64,000 nucleotides of DNA from Hyparrhenia diplandra (Eukaryota; Streptophyta; Magnoliopsida; Poales; Poaceae): assembly GCA_015847255.1 (NCBI GenBank), contig JADLZK010008803.1, forward strand, positions 434,001-498,000. The letters run 5' to 3'. Below the pieces are notes generated by a model that saw only the letters and a program-made list of their open reading frames with translations, searched no databases and was not told the DNA's origin. The position numbers were made by a program, and so were the translations under genes. Shown here piece by piece: positions 34,237-45,559 of the stretch; position 1 is the stretch's first letter, and the number at the start of each line of letters is the position of its first letter.

Positions 34237-36474
34237 TTAGCCAAAGTACCTGGATAATACAATCTGATCATATAGCACTCCTACTCGAAAGAAAAGACCA
34301 AAGGTGATTGCGAAGATGACCTTGCTGCCACCTTGGTTTTCATAGACAATGGACATGGGACCTTCCTCTGCTGAATTGCATTGTTCAATAAGCATAGGAC
34401 CACAAAGCTTTGGGCTACCATCAAAGCTGGAGTTTGTAAATGTACTAAACTGGCTAGTGGTTGGCACAGGCCCTTCTAGGTCATTGAAAGAAACATCGAA
34501 TTCACTAAGGTACTGTAGATTGTTCAGCCCTGCAGGGATTGCACCAGTTAGATGGTTGCTTGACAAGTCGAGCATCATCAAGTTTGTGAGGTTGCAGATC
34601 GACTGGGGGGATATCCCCATGTAATCCGTTGAAGCTCAAATTAAGTGAAAATAGCTCTCTTAGGAGACCGATCTCTAGAGGAATCACACTAGTGAACTTA
34701 TTTTTTGCAAGATTCAGCAGTCTGGGAAAAGCATTCAACTTGCGGTATTGAAGTGAAGGATCTACATAAATTGGTACTTCAAGGACACTTGGATGTATAA
34801 GTGCTGCAGCCTTCTCTGTTTTTAGCATTTGCGGCTCTTGTTAATCTTTGTTGGAATTTCTCCTATAAGGGTGTTGTTCGATAAATCTACATAGAAGAGG
34901 GAGTTTAGGTTGCTGATCCAGTCAGGTATTGGTCCGGATAGTTTATTGTTATATAAAAATAGCATCTCCAGATTTGTGATGTTTGCTATCCAATCGGGTA
35001 TCCTTCCAGACAATGAACAATCACTCATGGAAAGGACCTGAAGGTTCTCAAAACTATCAATTGCTTCATCCTCTGGCATGGCCTTGTTCTTGAAGTTAAA
35101 CCCAATTAGCAAGGTGGTTAGGTTCCTGCAACTGCTAAGTATTTGAAGTGCGATTTGTAATATTTGTAAGGTTGATGTCAACAAGTGATAGGAATGAGAG
35201 AAACTTGAGATCGCTAATTCTTTTCGACAAACTGGTCATGGAAATTATTTAAAGATAGCCGCGGTCTTGAGCTTAGATTGGTACATGAATATATGCTTTT
35301 CGGGATAATTCGGTGAAGTTGTTCCATACAAGATCCAAGGTTTTTAGATTGGGCAAGTTGGAGAAATTGACCTTGGTGAGTTCTCCACCTGAAATTGTTG
35401 TTCTTGAGGTCGATGGTTATAAGATTTCGTAGTTGCTAAGAGTTGATGGAAGGTCCCCGGACATGTGATTGTATTCCAAATAAATCTCCTCCAGTCTCTT
35501 GAGCTCACCAATAGAATCGGGATATTGCCACCAAATCCATTCCCTCCAGGATCTAGGGTGACCGGATTGATGAGCTTGCCGACGTCTTTGGAAAGTGATC
35601 CTTCCAACCCGATTATTTGGAAAAGAGAGGTGCTCCAACAAGGTAAGATCGAAGAGCTCATCCGGAATAGTCCCACTTGAAGTTGTTATTCCCGGCTTTA
35701 AGATATGTCATCATGGAACAATTGCCAATGCCCGGAGGGATACTTCGCTGAACCGATTGTAGCTAAGGTCAAGTAGAGCAAAGGATGGTGCTTTTGAAAC
35801 AGAGCACGGTTGGCACAAGACCAATAAAAACTGTTGTTACTAGCATTGAGTGCAACCAGATTCTCCATGACCTGCCATGTCTTGGATGGAAACCGCCTGT
35901 AAACATGTCGCTCGAGATGTTCAGTACCTGCATAGGCCGTACAGAGGTTGCAGATGGCTGGCCTTGCAGGTATCCACTGAGTTGGTTGAAACTGACGTCG
36001 AGCACGGTGATGCTGTTGGACAACACAAATTCCAGTGGTAGGCCACCAGACAAGAAATTGTAGGATAGATTGAGGCGCAACAAGCCCATGAGGTTACCCG
36101 GGAATGGAGAGATGAATCCCTCAAGGCTCCTAGAAGCCACGAAGACATCTGTGAGACTGCGGACCATCTTATTCGAGTACGGGCAATGCCTTCCCATTTG
36201 CAGCGATGTCTGTGCCATTCTTCCATGACATGGTGTGGTTGCCATCCTCCGAGAGCCCCGCAAGGAATCGGAGGAGGGACTTGCTCTCCCGTTGGGAGCA
36301 AGAGCTTGCGGGAGAGGCGAAGAAGAGGAGCAGAACTATAGCAACGGCAAGGGAAATCGTGGGAAATCTGGCTCTTTGTGTTTCTGGCATGAGAATTGGA
36401 ATGGCAGCATGCTTTTTTGCCCCCAAGATATGAACATGGAAGAGAGAGGCATAAGCTGTGCTCTTAGAAGCCAT
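34237..36474 (-). pseudogene. LRR receptor-like protein gene 5, frame-broken
   Basis: I prefer the start at 36,474 (MASKSTAYASLF), because it matches the start of gene 3. A methionine 10 codons upstream is in frame but not conserved. The leader has ISLAVAIVLLLFFASPASSC, then an SQRESKSLLRFLAGL cap. LRR pieces include FLSGGLPLEFVLSNSITVLD (near 36,020), LEEIYLEYNHMSGDLPSTLS (near 35,470), ENLQVLSMSDCSLSGRIPDW (near 35,020) and SICNLTNLMMLDLSSNHLTG (near 34,570). The last 128 residues are in one frame, with LCGPMLIEQCNSAEEGP, the YENQGG motif, the membrane segment VIFAITFGLFFRVGVLYD and a stop at 34,237. There is no kinase. Breaks against gene 3 include TTTCGTAG for TTTCTGCAG (35,429), GATCGCT for GACTGCT (35,211) and AATCGGG for AATCTGGG (35,516). 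Confidence 0.86.
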
Positions 36475-36763
36475 AGGTCCATTTTTGTGTCCGAGAAAGA
36501 GCATGAGGGGTTAGGAACAAACAGAGGCCGCCTGTTATTCCCGGCCCGAGAGGTGCTAGGGTTAGCCATGGGAGGGTCCGGGTGAAGGATCTCGTCTGGG
36601 GTTCGCAAGGATGCGTGGGAGGGTAGAAGCTTCGAGGTTTCCGATTGCTACCCGGCTCGTGAAGGTGACCATTTGGACCAAGCCTCCGATCCCACTTCGG
36701 TTTCTTCAAGACGTCTAGGGGAAGGGCATCAGGGAATCGTTTGCAAGCAAAGTGAAGAGCTCC

Positions 36764-39178
36764 ATGGCAGGAAGGGGAAGGGGACGGCCGCCAAGGCCAC
36801 GCAGCCCGGAGGAGGAATGGGGCAATTGGGGTGGTGGTGGATGGCATCAGCCACCGCCGTACTACCCCGACCCAATGGGGCCGCCACCGTTGGGACCACC
36901 CCGATGCCGCCGCCATGGTCGGTTTGGGTACTATCACCAACCCCCTCCTCCTTTCCACCACCCACCACCGCATTTCCTCAAGGGAATCGGTACCACAAGC
37001 GGGGGACCTAGACCCCAGGCCAACAGCGGGGGGGTAGGGAAGGTCGAGGCAGCAGCGGTATCAACGGACTCAGAAAGAAAGCTCTCGGAACCAAGTTCAG
37101 AAAAGGAGTCTCTCAGGCTGTGGGAAAATCTCTTGAGAATCAAGGGAGCAAGAGCAACTCTCGTGAGAATTTTTCAAAGGAGAAGGATCCCAAGGTGAAA
37201 GTGAGAAAGTATCCGACAAAAGTCGTGAATCTGGGTTTGTTATAACTGTGGAGAGCCAGGGCATTTTAGCACTGATTGCAACAGGCCGAAAGCTTGCTTT
37301 GTGTGTTTTAGTAAGGAACACATCTCTGAGAACTGCCCCAGATGGGAGGAACCTGTCAGAGAGCTTCAGTATCTTGGGAGTGCCAACAAGGGTACAGGAT
37401 TTTTTCATGTTGATGTGAAGGAGAAGGAAAATAGATTCAAAGCGTGGAATGGGTTTGACAACGCGTGCAATATTCCTTTGTGGAATCTGGTGAGCTTCAA
37501 GAGCAGGAGATTATTACCTATCTGCAAAAAGTCTTTGATGGCTCTTGGCCCTGGTCTTTGAAAGTGCTAGAGGAGTATAGATATTTGGTGAGGTTCCCAC
37601 CTGAAATCAGAGTTGAAAATTTTGTCATGGGAGATGCAACTTACTTCTACCTGAATGAGGGGTCTGTCATGGCTTCTCTAAGGGTCTGGAATGGTGATAT
37701 CCAACCCATATCAAGTCTGGAGGAGGTTTGGGTGCAAATCAGTGGAATCCCACCAAAGTGGTGTGATTGGGAAACTTTTAGGCAGGTAGCATCAGCTCTA
37801 GGGAAGATGGTAGATATTGACTGGCAATCACTCTTTGGTAGTTTCTTTGCTTCAGTTAGAATCAAAGTCAAGTGTAGAGATATAAAGAAAATTCCTGCTC
37901 AGCGAATTATGGAACTGAATGATGATATCTACATTGTCAACTTCAAAGTAGAAGGACTGGATGAGATGGGAGATGGTGATGGAGGAGAGGATAACAACAA
38001 TGGAGGAAAACCAGATCAAGGCTTTGATGATGATGACCTGCTAGATGATGTTGAACCAGATAGCAAGGATAATGATAAGAGTCAAGAAAAGGAGCAGGAC
38101 ACAAGGTCAAGCAATCAAGGTAAAGACAAGCCCAACCAGCAGAAGGGGTATTCCACACCTAGAGGGAGCAAAACAGTCAAAAACCTGTTTGACCTGTTCA
38201 CTTCAATGAGAGTGAAATCTTTCCTCATAGTTTGGAAGAAAGCCTTTGCTTAAGCTTTGTTGAAAGCTATGGAAATTGATGATGAGGAAGATAGGTTAGA
38301 AGAAGAAATGATGGATGCAATGTCATTTGATATGGAAGAGAATCTAAATTTACCTGAGGAGTGGGTGTATGCAACACAAGACACAGACAAGGATGTTATT
38401 CAGGAGATCAAGTCGACAATGGAAAAATCACCAACAATAGCTTATAAGAGGAAATCATACCGGATGAGGTGACCAAAGAAATCTTATTCTGTAAAAAAAG
38501 AGTCTATGGGTGATGTTGAGAAGTTCAAGGGAGATGAAGACAGGGCTGTGAAAGACCAGAAGGAGAGAAAGAAGGACCAGAAGTGGGGACCTGTCATTCC
38601 TGAAAGGAAGAGCTTGAGAAATCCACAAGATGGGAGGTCCATTCTGGAGAAAGCAGCAGAGTTAAAGAAGAAGAACAATCTGGAAAGCCAACAAGGTAAA
38701 ACCCAAATACCAACCCTTACTAAGAAATCTTTATTACATGTTGCAGATAAAGTTGGTTTTTGTGTAGATAATCAAAAGGTAGAAGATAGTAAGGCTATTC
38801 ATGTTGTCCTTTCTTTATTAGCTAGTAAAAGAGATAAGGATTTTAGTAAGAGTTGCCAGTTAGGATGTAATACTAGCAGTCTAACCATAGAGGAGAAGCA
38901 CTCGAGGTTGAGACAAGTAGAATGTCAAATTTCAATAATAGTAGATAGCAACAGTTCAAAGGGATAGATTTACACACCATGTTAAACTTGGCGATAGTGC
39001 TATGTCCGATATAGAGCCATTTGGTGAGGGAGTAGACCCTCGGGACTTGGTTGTTGCTAAAGAAGCAGATCCTGAAACACCTAGAGGTAGTTGTAACCAG
39101 GCCCTAGCAGAAGAGCTAGAAGAGAAAACCTGGACTAAAGTAGTTAAGAAGAGGAGACCAAAGAAAAAGTTTAAATGA
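36764..39178 (+). pseudogene. LINE ORF1 (zinc-knuckle and DUF4283-like RNA-binding protein), frame-broken
   Basis: The ATG at 36,764 (MAGRGRGRPPRPRSPEEEW) opens a Gly/Pro/His-rich N-terminus. Two CX2CX4HX4C zinc knuckles follow at 37,238-37,335 (CYNCGEPGHFSTDC and CFVCFSKEHISENC). A DUF4283-type domain then runs over about 37,460-37,980, with WVQISGIPPKWCDWETFRQV as its best-recognised part. The rest is acidic and lysine-rich. The frame breaks near 37,200, 37,460, 38,253 and 38,470. ORF1 proteins bind the LINE RNA. The last codons end KKFK with a TGA at 39,176-39,178 that overlaps the ORF2 ATG. The order, knuckles before DUF4283, is unusual in my experience of plant LINEs, where knuckles often follow it. 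Confidence 0.85.
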
Positions 39179-42100
39179 TAGGTCTCTTTCTGGAATATTA
39201 GAGGGTTAAATAAGCTTGGAAGGTTACCCGCTTTTAGTTAGCGTAATTAAAAGTTCTCATGCAGATATAGTACGAAAGTGATAGAAACTAAAAAGGAAGA
39301 TTTTGGGGATAGGTATCTTAAAAATCTAACTGGTTGTGTTCCTTTTGAGTGGTTACGGCTCCCCGCAAAGGGCACCGGCAGTGGCATTCTTGTGGGTTTT
39401 AATAAATACAAATTCACAGTCAATTAGTTGATTCTTTAACTTTCTCTATTAGTGTCATGTTAACTGATGTTAAAACTGGTTTCTGCTGGAAACTAATTGT
39501 GGTTTATGGTTCACCTTATGAGTCCGGTAAACTAGAGTTCCTAGAGGAATTACATTTAGTTATGGAAAAGTGGAAAGGTCCAATTATGGTGGTAGGAGAT
39601 TTTAATTTGGTAAGGAAAAGCGAGGATAAAAGTAATCTGCATATTAATTTTAGATGGACTGAACTTTTTAATGATTGGGTTGATAGGTGGGCTCGATGGA
39701 GCTCAACCCAAGTAACATTAAGTTTACCTGGACCAATAATCAAGATCCTCCCATTCGGCCGGGATTGATAGGGTTTTTATTTCAAGTGACCGGGATAAAG
39801 CCTTTCCTTTAGTTAGAGTTAAAGGTCTAGAGAAAGTTCCCAAAGTGACCATAATCCTTTGCTAATTGACTCGGGGAGATAACCTCTTAGTTGTTAAAAA
39901 GCAATTTTGATTTGAAAAGTGGTGGCTAAGTAAAGAGAGCTTTGTTCAAGTGGTAGAGAAAGCTTGGAGCCAACCTTGTTTGGCAACTAGTAGTATAGAT
40001 ATTTGGCGTTTAGGATAAGAACTTTAAGGAGGTTAGCCAGGGGGGCTGGGCTGCTAATGAACTTACAAGTATGAATAGGCTGAAAGTAGAGTTAGCTTTA
40101 GAATATAATGACTTAGAAAATGAAATGGAAAATAGAGTTCTAGCCCCTTCTGAGTTAAGTAGATTTAAACACATTGCTAGTGAACTTGAGAATATTTGGG
40201 CTTTAGAGGAAATCAAAGCAAGGCAAAGATCAAGGGATAGGAACATTTTAGAGGGTGATAGAAATACAGCCTACTTTCATGCAATAGCTAACCAAAGAAA
40301 TAGAAAGAAGAGGATAGATGAATTAGAGGGTCCAAATGGCTTAGTTAGTGACCAAAAAGGGATGAGTGACATAGCTGTCAACTTTTACAAACAGCTGTTT
40401 GCTAAAGAGGACAGACTAGGTGCTAGACTAGCTAGTGATTTCTGGGATCCCGATGATTTAGTGACTCGATGAGGAGAATTCCTTGTTAACTCAGCCCTTC
40501 ACTGAAAAAGAGATCAAGGAAGTAGTGTTTAGCTGCTACTCTGATGGGGCCCCTGGTCCTGATGGAGTTTCATTCATGTTTTACCAAAAGTTCTGGGAGG
40601 TTGTGAAATTTGACTTGTTAGCTATGTTCGATGACTTCCACCTAGGTAATTTAGATCTTAGTAGGCTTAACTACGCCTTGATCACCTTAATTCCAAAAGA
40701 GGAGGGTGCCACCGCCATGAAGAAGTTTAGGCCCATCAGTCTCATCAACTGTAGCTTCAAATTTTTTTCAAAAGCTTTAACCATTAGATTAGGTAAAGTG
40801 ATAAGTAGATTGGTTATGCCTCATCAAAGTGCTTTCATTCAAGGGAGGTATATCTTAGAGAGTGTGGTGATTGCACATGAACTAGTCCACAGATATTAAT
40901 ATGGAAAAAGAACCTAGAGTGATTATAAAGTTAGACTACGAGAAAGCGTATGATAGAGTAGATTGGGACTTTCTTTTTGAAATTTTAGAAACTAGAGGGT
41001 TCAATCCCTGCTGGATTCACTGGATTAGGAAAATTGTGGTAGGAGGATCAGTTGGAGTTGTAGTAAATGGAGAAGAAAGTAAGTTCTTTAAGACTGGTAA
41101 AGGTTTGAAGCAAGGTGATCCAATCTCTCCTCTTTTGTTTAATTTAGTTGGTGATGTGTTGACTAGAATGCTGATTAAAGGAGCTAGAGAAAATCTGATT
41201 TGTGGATTAGGTAATAGATTTAGAGAAAATGGTATCATCTCATTGCAATATGCAGATGATACCATTCTTTCTCTCGATGCCAATCCTCGACCTTTGTTGG
41301 TATTTGTTAAGTGCTAAAAGAATATGAAGGTTCCGCAAGTTTACGTAATACCATTGTAGCTTTTCCCTAGGAGAGTATTCTAGAGTATCGTATCCACAGG
41401 GAAGCTTTGGCTAAAAGAATCTAATAAGTCACAATCATGCATCTACTAACTTAGCAAACCACTAGACTAAAGTGAGGGGGTAAATGATAAGATAGGAGTT
41501 ATTAGCAATATCACACAAGAGAATTCTTATGATAAATGTATAGCTAACAAGTTTGAGAGGACAACGGGAGAGATCAAAGTTCTTATGTACTTCTCTATTA
41601 CTTAGGTTCTATGATAGCAATCATACTAATGCACTTTGGAGCAACAGATCCTTTCCAACTCTCGAGAAAGACGGGAAGAAGGTAGTTGGGAGAAGGTCGC
41701 CAAAAGCTCTACGAAACACCAACCCGAACGTGGTGGATTACAAAGGCCTAACAGAGCTGTCACTCCCTGGGGCTACCACAACTAACCGTGGGATTGGGCA
41801 CAACCTCAGGTAACCTATAGCCTAGACACCAAGTCTATACTATCGATTACAACTCTAGCTACCGCGAATAACTAGAGCCCTCAATACGAGCGGAGATCCC
41901 ATGCAATAGCATAACAACTATACTAACCATATATGAAAGACATGGAAGTAAATAGAGAAGATAAATATATAAATCATAAGTCTTACAAAGAAAGGATATA
42001 AGACATACCAAACTCTGTAGACATCTCCAGAACCGGAGCGCAGCTCCACTCTCCCTAACTCTCTAGTTACTAATCTATTACATTGAAGAGTCTAGCCCTA

Positions 42101-43662
42101 ATTCTCTGGTGGAGAGGTTGTCCTCACATTGGGACACCTCAATGACCAACATGTCAAGAGATATGAGTGGAATGAATTAGAATGAATTAGGGTTTGACCC
42201 TGGGGTCAGGGGGTCTGCTTATATAGCCCTTGGCGATGAACGATGGCCCTTGGATCAAACCGACCTTGGCAACGGTGTAGATACAACCTCAATGTCGGTT
42301 ACAAACCGCCATAGAAAGATGATGCTGATTGGTGGAAATATCCTGGCGATCGCCAGGATCTTTGGCGGCGATCGCCAGGATCCTGTGCCACAACGAGATC
42401 TCCTTCCTCCTGGTGTCTTCTGGTGTCTTCTAGAATGTTTTAGTCTACTTTTTGGATTGAGTTGCCTCACGGTCAAGTCTTCTCATCGTATGGGATGCAA
42501 ACTCTTCGAGCTTTTCACTGTTCTGAACTGCTTTTATCTGTTAAGTCCCTGTAAAGATATAAATCACCAAAGCTCGTGGAACTATGTTAGTCAAGCCCCT
42601 AGTCTATGTGATTATTCAATGTTATGCCCTTATTTCATGTTTAGTTGACTATTAATATTATGCTATAACAGGTGTCAACAACCACTTAGTAAATTTGAAA
42701 GGCATTACGGCCTGTTTTGAGCAAGTGTCAGGGATGAGGATCAACTTCAATAAAAGTGAGATCATTCCAATGAATGTGTCTGAGATGGAAGCACATAGTA
42801 TAGCACATACCTTTTCCTGCCCTTTAGGGAAGTTCCCTATCAAGTATTTAGGAATACCTTTACATTTTGAGCATTTGAGAAGAGAAGATTTGCAACCTTT
42901 AGTCGATAAATTATTAAAGAGGATTGCTGGTTGGAGAGGAAACCTCCTCTCACATGCCGCTAAAGTGGTATTAATTAGATCAGTGCTTAGTAGTATCCCA
43001 ATTTACTTATTGTCCTTCATCAAATTCCCTAAGTGGGCAATTAGGATCCTGACTACTCACTTAGCTAACTGCTTATGGAATGACAAGAATGGTAGTCATA
43101 AGATTCACCTAGTTAACTGGGAAAGTGTGGCCATGATGAAAGAATATGGGGTTTAGGTATATCTAATCTTAGAGATTTAAATCTGTGTTTGCTTGCTTCT
43201 TGGATCAAAAGATACCATCTAGACAAAGACAAACTTTGGAGACAGCTAGTGGATCAGAAGTATAAAACTAATGATCCCAATTTTTTCTGCACTTCTAGTT
43301 CAGGAGCATCACAATTTATGAAGGGGGTGCTGTGGGCAGCTAAGGCTGCTTATCTAGGGTACAGATGGGTGATAGGGAATGGGAAAAGTATAAAGTTCTG
43401 GGAGGACACCTGGTTAGGACAATCTAGTTTGGCTATACAGTACTGGGAAATTTATGTGTTGGTTAATGAAAAATCTAGCACTATTGCAGAACTTTGGGAT
43501 GGTAGTAATTTGAAATGCACTTTTAGAAGGTGTGTGGATCAGAGGCTCATGGATCTGCGTGGTTGGAGATAGTTCAACTAGCCTCTAGTTTTGACTGATG
43601 ATGATGATTCACTAGTCCGGCAGTTCAATTCTAATGGCAAGTATTCTTCACAATCTTTGTAT
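39175..43662 (+). pseudogene. LINE ORF2 (APE endonuclease and reverse transcriptase), frame-broken and 3'-truncated
   Basis: The ATG at 39,175 lies in ATGA with the ORF1 stop. An endonuclease start WNIRGLNKLGR follows one base out of frame, and VVGDFNLV (near 39,590) is a second endonuclease motif. Reverse transcriptase motifs are GAPGPDGVSFMFY (40,540), FRPISLINCSFKFFSKAL, SAFIQGRYI, KLDYEKAYDRVDWDFLF (40,927), GKGLKQGDPISPLLFNL (41,096) and an intact QYADDTI (about 41,247). The solo LTR then cuts the frame, which resumes at 42,686 (LVNLKGITACFEQVSGMRIN). LGIPLHFEHLRREDL and SIKFWEDTWLGQ mark the later part, and the last recognisable residues are near 43,650. There are many frameshifts. Confidence 0.88.
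41295..42680 (-). mobile_element. Solo LTR A (TGTTG...CAACA family) inside the LINE
   Basis: The plus strand starts TGTTGGTATTTGTTAAG and ends GCTATAACAGGTGTCAACA, inverted LTR-type ends. The interior shares 'tcatcgcc', 'cgatcgcc' and the 'gcttatatagcc' region with LTR C at 51,011 in the opposite orientation. TATATAAG at about 42,219-42,226 on the minus strand fixes the direction. The flanks ACCTT and ACCAC match in only three of five bases, so the TSD is imperfect. LINE ORF2 continues on both sides. There is no gag-pol inside. Confidence 0.78.
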
Positions 43663-43698
43663 AAAAGGAACCGAAAAACTAAAGTAGACACGATAATG

Positions 43699-44150
43699 TG
43701 TCACACTCAGTCAACGCGTCGCCCGGAATAAGCGGAGTGGCTGAGTATTTAATTATTAGATAGCCTTATTAGCAATTTTATTTATCATAAATTAGTAGTG
43801 AGTTAAAAAGACTAATGGGCCTCGACTCATTAGCAATTGTAAACCCCTCATATAAATATGAGGGCAACTCTTTGGTTTAATCAATCAAAAAACAATTTAG
43901 GGTTTATCCCTTTCTCTCCCGACTCTCAAGCCGCCGCCGCCCTACCCGCGCCGCCGCCCTCTACGCCGCCGCCGCCGCGCCATCGCCGCAGCCGCCGCGC
44001 CATCGCGCCGTCGTCCGCCGCGCCCGCCGCCGCCCACGCCGCCGCTGCCGTTGCCGTCACCGCCGCCACCGATGCCGCCGCCGCCTACGATCCACGCCTC
44101 GTCACCCTCCGTCTTCCCCCTCGTGTTGGCTGGGAATCCAACACGTGACA
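43699..44150 (+). repeat. 5' LTR of the chromovirus
   Basis: It is 452 bp, TGTCACACTC...CACGTGACA. A TATA box, TATAAATA, lies at 43,851. A (GCC)n-rich stretch follows the transcribed start. The 3' LTR at 49,551 is clearly related but differs by substitutions and indels in the GCC-rich part, so insertion is not very recent. Confidence 0.93.
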
Positions 44151-44154
44151 GTAT

Positions 44155-44168
44155 TGGTATCCAGGAGA
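44155..44168 (+). promoter_or_regulatory. Primer-binding site
   Basis: TGGTATCCAGGAG starts 5 bp after the 5' LTR and resembles the complement of the 3' end of initiator tRNA-Met (TGGTATCAGAG) with one extra C. Confidence 0.65.
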
Positions 44169-44289
44169 CCGGACGATCCAATGGCCTCGATTGGTGCAAG
44201 AAACTTTGCGAGGGCGTCGACAGGATCGCCAATGATTACATCGCAGACCATGGAGGCGAAATCGACACCACCCTCGGCCTAAGTATGTG

Positions 44290-45319
44290 CCACCCTCCAA
44301 ACGCCTTTTCTCCCTGCGACACCGATGAGTTCACCTACCGCAGCGCCACCACTTCAATAATCGCTTCGTGACCCACCGTAAATGTCAAAAAGAAGTGCGC
44401 AAAGTATCAAATTAATTTTTCCGAGTTCGATGGAACAGTGATCCTTCACACTGGCTGTATAAATGCAACAAATTTTTTCTGACTCAGGACACCAAGGAAA
44501 GTGATCAGCTCCAGCTTGCCTCGTTCCACCTGCAAGGGAACGCATTATCTTGGTTCATCCGTTGGAAAACGAGGTCGGCCAGCCGTCTTGGCCAGAATTT
44601 TCTGCAGACTTTACTCAGACGTTTTGCAGCCCCTATGCAACACAACCATCTCGGTGATTTGACCGATACACGCCAACTGGGGGATCTGGACACCTACACC
44701 AATAAATTCACGGCAATACTCAACAAGGTACCCAAACTATCACCTCAAGAACAGGCCATGCTCTATATTGCCGGATTATCACCATTAATTCAGTTGGAAG
44801 TACAACTGCAACAACCGCCAGACTTGGAGACTGCCATGGCCTTGGCCAGACGTTTCTACATATCTTCTTATCGGCGGGCAGCAAAGGTACATGTCAATAG
44901 ACCCAAAGAAATTCATATATCAGTCCACGCATTAACTGGTATTACTACATGCCCAACTATGCAATTAATGATATCAATGAATGGAGTTCAACTGCTTGCA
45001 TTATTGGATTCTGGATCAACACACAATTTTATTGACTCGGATCTGGCAAAATCAATGAATTTAACAAGCTCACCATCCCATGCATCTCTCGAGAGTAGCG
45101 GTTGCCAATGGAGATCACATATCCAATGTGGGAAGGTATGATAATGTTGAATTCTCTATTAATGATGAATGCTTCAAGGCTGATTTCTATAGCATCAAAC
45201 CGGGCGGCTATGATGTTGTTCTCGGGGTTCAATGGTTGAGTTCATCGGGAACAATTGTTTGGAATTTTAACAAGCTTATTATGAAGTTCGCGCAATGGTA
45301 CTCCAATCATTTGGCATAG
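44290..45319 (+). pseudogene. Chromovirus gag and aspartic protease, frame-broken
   Basis: Gag is recognised by LASFHLQGNALSWFIRW (about 44,515-44,570) and LGDLDTYTNKFTAILNKVP. Gag packages the RNA into virus-like particles. No CX2CX4HX4C zinc knuckle is visible between gag and protease; the sequence passes directly from LARRFYISSYRRAAK to the protease, so that part may be deleted. The protease has the active-site motif LLALLDSGSTHNFID (about 44,990-45,035). After 45,080 a second frame continues GGYDVVLGVQWLSSSGTIVW. There are breaks near 44,340, 44,600 and 45,080. Confidence 0.85.
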
Positions 45320-45559
45320 CCTATCAACAACAACAGATAACTCGCCGGTATTCACGTCTTATCTTCGGATCCGCCAATGGACCCTCTACTATACAAATTC
45401 AGCGACTGTTCAGGGGAACCCTACGGGTTTACCACCTCAACGCAGATATGACCACGGAATTCATTTAAAGGATCCATCTCGACCAACGGTTGTCCGCCCA
45501 TATCGATATCCTCGATCTGAGAAGAATGAGTTGGAACGACAATGCGCGGCCATGCTCTC

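Larger units (their letters stand above)
36533..43662 (+). mobile_element. L1-type LINE with 5' end present but 3' end missing
   Basis: It begins in the upstream region of gene 5 exactly where homology to gene 3 upstream ends ('gaggggttaggaacaaa'). It has a GC-rich 5' UTR, ORF1 and ORF2, but stops abruptly at about 43,662, inside the ORF2 C-terminal region. There is no zf-RVT end, 3' UTR or A tail. The next bases belong to the segmental duplication ('actaaagtagacacgataat'). A LINE that keeps its 5' end and lacks its 3' end cannot arise by ordinary truncation, so a later deletion is likely. A solo LTR is nested at 41,295-42,680. Confidence 0.88.

Noticed and set aside
36596..37011. Separate proline-rich plant gene at the start of the LINE
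   Set aside because: The frame leads directly into the zinc knuckles and DUF4283-like part of LINE ORF1.
43921..44100. GCC triplet microsatellite of its own
   Set aside because: It lies inside the LTR and is present in the second LTR as well, so it is part of the element.
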